Origin: Patescibacteria group bacterium UBA7522
Lineage (GTDB): Bacteria > Patescibacteriota > CPR2 > UBA1875
Assembly: GCA_002476865.1 (NCBI GenBank)
Contig: DLNA01000013.1
Span: forward strand, 15,942 to 26,171
Length of the DNA stretch: 10,230 nt
Direction: 5' to 3'
The position numbers and the translations under genes were made by a program. This document shows positions 6,857-10,230 of this stretch, in pieces (within the stretch, counting starts at the first letter, position 1; every line of letters starts with the position of its first letter). Under the pieces are notes generated by a model. The model had not been told where the DNA came from and searched no databases. It saw nothing but the letters and a program-made list of their open reading frames with translations.

Positions 6857-7102
6857 CTATTCGGATTTAACTTCTGGCTTATCGATGTCATCGAATTCTG
6901 GGCCAATATTTTTATAAGGCATAATACTGTGCAGAATACAATTCTCTTTAAGGCAGTCCCATGTAAGTCCCTTCATGCAATCTAAGCAGTGTTTTTCGAT
7001 TTTGTCTTTTATCACTCGATGCTTATAGGCCAGTCCCATAGTTGCTGTTGAGTTTTCTTTAGTTTGATATTTTGTTTCAACCCCACTTTTATTTATCGAC
7101 AT
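6857..7102 (-). CDS. Small zinc-knuckle protein (CxxC-x7-CxxxxC)
   Basis: The protein has 81 residues. Its core is C39-L-D-C42, seven residues, C50-L-K-E-N-C55, followed by H58 and a PYK end. Four cysteines in this order, preceded by a basic helix (HRVIKDKIEKHCLDC), resemble the small phage and mobile-element proteins that read roughly KCLDC-GG-C-DCPLxPYR, where the cysteines are expected to bind zinc. The spacing between the pairs is shorter here. The role in such elements is not established. The N-terminal 25 residues and the acidic tail look unstructured. The ATG at 7102 has a strong Shine-Dalgarno site (AAAGGAG, 6 nt upstream). It is the first long gene of the minus-strand operon and overlaps a possible 20-codon upstream ORF. 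Confidence 0.7.
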   Translation of the reverse strand: MSINKSGVETKYQTKENSTATMGLAYKHRVIKDKIEKHCLDCMKGLTWDCLKENCILHSIMPYKNIGPEFDDIDKPEVKSE

Positions 7103-7155
7103 CTTTTTCTCCTTTCGTTAATTAAACTAATTTCACTGGGGATTTTATTTTCCAA
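7093..7155 (-). CDS. Possible 20-residue ORF with TTG start, coupled to the zinc-knuckle gene
   Basis: A near-perfect Shine-Dalgarno site (AAAGGAGG, minus strand, about 7160-7167) lies between the terminator and the operon and would otherwise serve nothing. A TTG at 7155 follows it by about 4 nt and opens a frame of 20 codons. The peptide starts (M)ENKIPSEISL and ends in a strongly basic RRKRCR. Its TAA (7093-7095) overlaps the first codons of the next gene, an arrangement typical of translational coupling. There is no conservation evidence, so the call is tentative. Confidence 0.3.
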   Translation of the reverse strand: MENKIPSEISLINERRKRCR

Positions 7156-7173
7156 ATAACCTCCTTTCTGTTT

Positions 7174-7214
7174 GAAAAACAAAAAACCCCAAGTCGCGTA
7201 AAGCTACTTGGGTT
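7174..7214 (-). terminator. Intrinsic terminator in the leader of the minus-strand operon (possible attenuator)
   Basis: Read on the minus strand, CCCAAGT (7206-7212) pairs with ACTTGGG (7188-7194) around an 11-nt loop. A bulged G and two more A-T pairs extend the stem, and a textbook T-tract follows (TTTTTTGTTTTT, 7175-7186). It lies between a strong promoter and the operon it should feed. It has no T-tract in the plus direction, so it acts on leftward transcription. Confidence 0.8.
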
Positions 7215-7256
7215 GTTCCCCTATAACTAAATAAAATAGGTTAATTATTTTATTGT
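7178..7256 (-). ncRNA. Predicted short leader RNA ended by the terminator
   Basis: The promoter at 7263-7290 should start transcription near 7256. The first bases would form a 9-bp hairpin (TATTTTATT... arms 7246-7254 and 7230-7238, 7-nt loop), followed by an unpaired AGGGGAACAA stretch and the terminator, giving an RNA of about 78 nt. No leader peptide ATG is present. It could be an attenuator, a ligand-sensing leader or a free small RNA. It matches no riboswitch class I know. Confidence 0.4.
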
Positions 7257-7262
7257 AAAAAC

Positions 7263-7290
7263 ATTATATCACAGCTAGTAGATAGTGCAA
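7263..7290 (-). promoter_or_regulatory. Strong extended -10 promoter of the minus-strand operon
   Basis: On the minus strand TTGCAC (7285-7290) is followed after 16 bp by a perfect TATAAT (7263-7268) with an upstream TGn extension. This is the best promoter match in the window. It faces left, into the leader RNA and operon. Confidence 0.75.
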
Positions 7291-7455
7291 TTCATACCTG
7301 TGGATGGTGTGTGAAATAATATTAGTATCGATTATTTAGAATAGGTGTTTATTGTCCAAAAATGTCCAATAAATCACTGAAAGAAAATATGGAACATAAA
7401 TAATATAATCAACGGTTGGATGTCAGAAAAAGTCAGACAAAAGCTACAGTAGTTA
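7291..7455. other. Intergenic control region between island operon and R-M genes, with paired 10-bp repeats
   Basis: I see no gene here. Two near-identical 10-base words stand side by side twice: ATTGTCCAAA/AATGTCCAAT (7351-7370) and GTCAGAAAAA/GTCAGACAAA (7422-7441). A third, perfect pair (AGCAAGAAAA twice, 7471-7490) follows just downstream. A rightward TATAAT at 7404-7409 has no good -35. The 10-bp period would put each pair on one face of the helix, as in operator sites. Confidence 0.45.
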
Positions 7456-7470
7456 ATGGTATTGGTACAA

Positions 7471-7490
7471 AGCAAGAAAAAGCAAGAAAA
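7471..7490 (+). repeat. Perfect 10-bp tandem duplication upstream of the methyltransferase core
   Basis: AGCAAGAAAA is repeated exactly twice. It falls inside the longest reading of the methyltransferase gene (start 7456) but is upstream of the preferred start at 7543, which would make it part of the leader. Confidence 0.6.
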
Positions 7491-7530
7491 TCAGCAGGCG
7501 TGTCTACTGGATTCATGTTCAGTAGTAAAG

Positions 7531-7536
7531 TATTAT
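7531..7536 (+). promoter_or_regulatory. Possible -10 of a leaderless methyltransferase transcript
   Basis: TATTAT ends six bases before the ATG at 7543, the same distance as at the DUF1801-like gene, so transcription could start on the start codon. The matching -35 (TGGATT, 17 bp upstream) is poor, and no Shine-Dalgarno site precedes the ATG. Confidence 0.3.
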
Positions 7537-7542
7537 AGAGCT

Positions 7543-8574
7543 ATGACTAATAAATCAGATAGTAATATGATTGATGCTTTTACGTATATTGATTTATTCT
7601 CGGGGGCTGGAGGCTTCTCCCTTGGCTTTGATAAGGCGGGTTTCAAAAATGTATTTTCTATAGACATTGATAATAGCTTTTGTCAGACGTACAAAAAAAA
7701 CTTTCCTCAACACGTGCTAATTGAGAAAGATATTACAAAATTAACAAATAAAGAAATTAGGCATTATATAAAAAATAGTAATATAAATGTTGTTATTGGT
7801 GGACCACCGTGTCAGGGTTTTAGCATTGCGGGTAATATTGGAAGAAAATTTCTGGACGATGAGAGAAATCATCTATTTAAAGAGTTTATTAGAATTGTCG
7901 ATGTTGTTCAGCCAGATTTTTTTGTAATGGAAAATGTGGCTCGTTTATATACCCATAAAGGTGGCAAAACAAGAGAAAGTATCCTTAATGAGTTTAGAAG
8001 GATAGGCTATAACGTTGATTGTCGAATTCTAAATGCGGTAGATTATGGAGTTCCGCAAAATAGAAGGAGGGTAATTTTTATTGGTTCAAGAGTTGTCAAA
8101 AAAATATCTTTTCCAAGAGAGGTCAATAAAGAATATATAAGTGTAGGGAAGGTGCTTCATGATCTGCCAGAATTAAAGTCGGGAGAGGAAAGTGACATCC
8201 CTAACCATGTTGCTATGAATCATTCTGCGCAAATGCTAAATAAAATGAAGTACATCTCAGATGGAGGATCAAGAAATGAGATTCCAAAAGAGCTAAGACC
8301 ACAAAAGGGCGATGCGAGAAAATATATCAGATATGATAGCAAAAAGCCCTCCATTACAGTCACCGGGGATATGAGAAAAGTATTTCATTATAAACAAAAC
8401 AGGGCCCTTACGGTTAGAGAGTTAGCTAGGCTCCAATCCTTTCCCGATAATTTTGTTTTTGTTGGGAATAGCATATCGCAACAGCAACAGGTGGGTAATT
8501 CTGTACCACCTTTACTGGCAAAGGCGATAGCGAATGAGTTAAAATTTGTGTTAGAGATTAATAATGGAAAATAG
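7543..8574 (+). CDS. DNA (cytosine-5-)-methyltransferase of a type II R-M system
   Basis: This enzyme transfers methyl from S-adenosylmethionine to C5 of a cytosine in a specific site, protecting host DNA from the partner nuclease. From the ATG at 7543 it has 343 residues. All key motifs are intact, in order: I (YIDLFSGAGGFSLG, about 15-28), IV with catalytic Cys90 in GGPPCQGFS, VI (FVMENV), VIII (GVPQNRRRVIF), a target-recognition region of about 105 residues, IX (RELARLQSFPDNF) and X (QVGNSVPP). An in-frame ATG at 7456 would add 29 residues; I prefer 7543 because motif I normally lies near the N-terminus and the extra segment contains a tandem 10-bp repeat. Neither start has a Shine-Dalgarno site. 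It overlaps the next gene by 11 bases. Confidence 0.95.
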   Translation: MTNKSDSNMIDAFTYIDLFSGAGGFSLGFDKAGFKNVFSIDIDNSFCQTYKKNFPQHVLIEKDITKLTNKEIRHYIKNSNINVVIGGPPCQGFSIAGNIGRKFLDDERNHLFKEFIRIVDVVQPDFFVMENVARLYTHKGGKTRESILNEFRRIGYNVDCRILNAVDYGVPQNRRRVIFIGSRVVKKISFPREVNKEYISVGKVLHDLPELKSGEESDIPNHVAMNHSAQMLNKMKYISDGGSRNEIPKELRPQKGDARKYIRYDSKKPSITVTGDMRKVFHYKQNRALTVRELARLQSFPDNFVFVGNSISQQQQVGNSVPPLLAKAIANELKFVLEINNGK

Positions 8575-9580
8575 CAAAATACATTTTCCCAAAGTGAATT
8601 TTATTGGGAACAAAGAGAAGCTAGCTGATTGGATCTGTGACAACTTTCCTAAAGATGCTGAGTCTGTTTTTGATGCTTTTTCTGGCGGGGGGTCGGTAAG
8701 CTATCGTGCGAAGAAGAACGGTTTGAGAGTAATAAGTAATGATATATTAAAAATTAATTATTTGTTGGCCAAATCTCTGATTGAAAACAATAAGGAAACC
8801 CTAAATGAGAATGATTTGGGGTTGATATTTTCGGGCCGTCCAGTTAAGGGTTTTATGTATAAAAATTATTCTGATATTTATTTTTATCCAGAAGAATGTA
8901 AGGAACTTGATTTATACAGAAGAAATATAGAAAAGCTAGACTCTGATTATAAGAAAGCTCTAGCGCTTGTACTGATTAGGCGATCAATGATTAGGAAAAT
9001 GCCGTATTCTCGATTTAATCTTGATTGGGACAAAATAAAACTTTTGAGAGACGAAGATTATAGCTACAAAAAATATAAAAGAAAAAGGGCATATCACAAT
9101 AAATCCTTTAAGTTTCATTTTTTGGAAAATTTAAGTGAGTATAATAATGCCATTTTCGATAACAACAAGAAGAACAAGGCTATGAATAAAGACGTCTTTA
9201 ATTTGCTTGGTAAGATTAAAGCTGACATAATTTACCTAGACCCTCCTTATACTGGCACAATGAATAATTATTATGGTTTTTATGGCTTGGTGGATGAATA
9301 TATAGATTCAAAAAAGAAAAAACCATTTGAGAACAACTTTATAGACAAGGAAAAATCATTATTATTGTTTGATAAGTTGTTTAGTAGGCTATCTGGTTAT
9401 AAGTACTGGATTTTAAGCTACAACAACAATTCTTACCCTTCGAAGGAGGAGCTTGTAAAGATTATCTCGAAATACTCTAAAGATATAAATATAATAGAAA
9501 AAAAACATAATTATAAGATCACGGGTAAGGCCAAAAAGAATAAAAATAGAGAATACCTATTTATTGTTAGGAACAAATAA
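8564..9580 (+). CDS. D12-class DNA adenine-N6 methyltransferase of the same R-M system
   Basis: This enzyme methylates N6 of adenine within a specific site. It has 338 residues. The order is that of the alpha (MethyltransfD12, Dam-like) class: motif X at the N-terminus (FIGNKEKLADWI, 13-24), motif I (VFDAFSGGGSVS, 35-46), ND60 binding the cofactor, a target-recognition region (about 80-215), and catalytic DPPY at 226-229 (IIYLDPPYTG). The ATG overlaps the end of the cytosine methyltransferase gene by 11 bases, and the next ORF starts 4 bases after the TAA, so the three form one operon. In type IIS systems a pair of different methyltransferases treats the two strands of an asymmetric site, which fits an m5C plus m6A pair here. 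Confidence 0.93.
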   Translation: MENSKIHFPKVNFIGNKEKLADWICDNFPKDAESVFDAFSGGGSVSYRAKKNGLRVISNDILKINYLLAKSLIENNKETLNENDLGLIFSGRPVKGFMYKNYSDIYFYPEECKELDLYRRNIEKLDSDYKKALALVLIRRSMIRKMPYSRFNLDWDKIKLLRDEDYSYKKYKRKRAYHNKSFKFHFLENLSEYNNAIFDNNKKNKAMNKDVFNLLGKIKADIIYLDPPYTGTMNNYYGFYGLVDEYIDSKKKKPFENNFIDKEKSLLLFDKLFSRLSGYKYWILSYNNNSYPSKEELVKIISKYSKDINIIEKKHNYKITGKAKKNKNREYLFIVRNK

Positions 9581-9584
9581 TAAT

Positions 9585-10230
9585 ATGCCTATACAGAATT
9601 ATGAAGAGTACTGGAAGTTAACAAACGCATTTACAAACTACAATGGTAACAAGTTTTTAACGACGCTGAAAATATGTGTTGATTTTATTGATGAGTATAA
9701 AGACGAATCATACAGCGAGGAAAAATACTCTAGGCTTCAAAGAAGAGTTGCAAAAGAGCTTGAGATTAATCTGATCTCTGTTAGGAAAGCAATTAATCAG
9801 CTAGTAAAAATGGGATTTATTAATTCCTTTTTGAAATCTTATAATGTTGATTCAGTGGAGTACTTGAATAGCCGTACTGCAAGAAAAAGGAGGCCGATTT
9901 TTTCCAAAATTGTTTATTCGAGCTCCAGCTTTAATAGGTCGGTTAATAATGAATCCGAGATACATCAGATAAATTTTTTAATAAATACTCTGGTAGAGGT
10001 TGGTAAATTAAACATTGAAGAAATAATTGCTTTAATGCTAGTTGATATTGAGGGTTACGGCCAGGATCACTTAGAAGAAAAGGACTTATCAGTATATGTA
10101 AAAAAAGCTCGGGAAACAGGATTTATCAGGAGGAAATATAATCAAATTAGTTATCTAATTAATTTGTTGAAAAAGTTAGATGAAATTGTTTTTGTGAACA
10201 ATGAATTGTATTTTACAGAAGATGCAAAGG
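9585..10230 (+). CDS. Probable type II restriction endonuclease, N-terminal part (runs off the window)
   Basis: An open frame from the ATG at 9585 runs 215 codons to the window edge with no stop. It starts MPIQNYEEYWKLTNAF and begins 4 bases after the adenine methyltransferase stop, so it belongs to that operon. Residues 48-82 (RLQRRVAKELEINLISVRKAINQLVKMGFI) read as a winged helix-turn-helix. Residues about 145-212 give a second such unit ending in GFIRRKYNQISYLINLLKKLDEIVF. Type IIS enzymes such as FokI place winged-helix recognition domains before a C-terminal nuclease, so the missing end probably carries the cutting domain. No nuclease motif (PD-D/ExK, HNH, GIY-YIG) is visible in the part present. 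The restriction call comes from context plus layout. It could instead be an R-M regulator. Confidence 0.7.
   Translation, partial: MPIQNYEEYWKLTNAFTNYNGNKFLTTLKICVDFIDEYKDESYSEEKYSRLQRRVAKELEINLISVRKAINQLVKMGFINSFLKSYNVDSVEYLNSRTARKRRPIFSKIVYSSSSFNRSVNNESEIHQINFLINTLVEVGKLNIEEIIALMLVDIEGYGQDHLEEKDLSVYVKKARETGFIRRKYNQISYLINLLKKLDEIVFVNNELYFTEDAK

Noticed and set aside
6848..6860. Palindrome ATAGGGACCCTAT at a gene junction
   Set aside because: Perfect but only 13 bp, and it coincides with the stop and ribosome-site region of two adjacent genes, so chance is a fair explanation.
6850..6906. Longer start for the 47-residue protein
   Set aside because: It would overlap the zinc-knuckle gene by 50 bases, while the start at 6849 sits neatly 7 bases after that gene.
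7291..7455. Controller (C) protein gene for the R-M system
   Set aside because: No small helix-turn-helix ORF precedes the methyltransferase. The winged-helix gene is on the opposite strand and not of the C-protein type.
7456..7542. N-terminal extension of the cytosine methyltransferase
   Set aside because: No ribosome site, a perfect tandem 10-bp repeat inside it, and 29 residues beyond the usual distance to motif I. It remains possible.
1..10230. Recoded TGA, as in Gracilibacteria or Absconditabacteria, because no gene here ends in TGA
   Set aside because: Eleven ORFs with visible ends avoid TGA as stop, but long conserved genes read through cleanly with no in-frame TGA and plentiful GGN glycine codons, so there is no sign of reassignment.

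Overview
The window most likely comes from a member of the Candidate Phyla Radiation (Patescibacteria), possibly the Parcubacteria side. This rests on overall gene style: a compact AT-rich layout, a class A penicillin-binding protein with an Ig-like tail beside a TyrZ-type tyrosyl-tRNA synthetase, and tiny zinc-knuckle and helical genes of the kind seen in mobile regions of such genomes. No marker gene settles the phylum. Every gene whose end is visible stops with TAA or TAG.

Left part (1-4454), ordinary chromosome. A bifunctional peptidoglycan synthase (PBP1A type, minus strand) and tyrS (plus strand) are divergent. Their best promoters are interlocked in the same roughly 33 bp, inside a 9-bp inverted repeat. 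After tyrS comes a GNRA-capped hairpin, then a small DUF1801-like gene that looks leaderless.

Middle (4455-6390). A structured intergenic stretch of about 320 bp precedes cysS, with a hairpin directly upstream of its Shine-Dalgarno site. cysS has a more AT-rich look than tyrS. Just after it is the first part of what looks like a GNAT acetyltransferase, which breaks off near 6388.

Right part (about 6390-10230), an accessory island. A minus-strand mini-operon runs back toward cysS. It has a strong extended -10 promoter, a leader with a 5' hairpin and a canonical intrinsic terminator, a possible 20-codon TTG-start ORF, a CxxC...CxxxxC zinc-knuckle protein, a 47-residue helical protein, and a winged-helix protein like the N-terminus of phage replication protein O. 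The tail of the last gene runs into the antisense of the GNAT remnant, as expected if the island landed inside that gene. Facing the other way is a restriction-modification locus: an intact C5-cytosine methyltransferase, an overlapping D12-class N6-adenine methyltransferase, and a third ORF open at the window end that is probably the restriction enzyme. One m5C plus one m6A enzyme is the arrangement of type IIS systems with asymmetric sites, such as HphI and MnlI.

Working picture: housekeeping genes (cell wall, two tRNA synthetases) interrupted by a mobile defence island. The island carries a type IIS-like R-M system and a separately controlled operon of small DNA-binding or zinc proteins.
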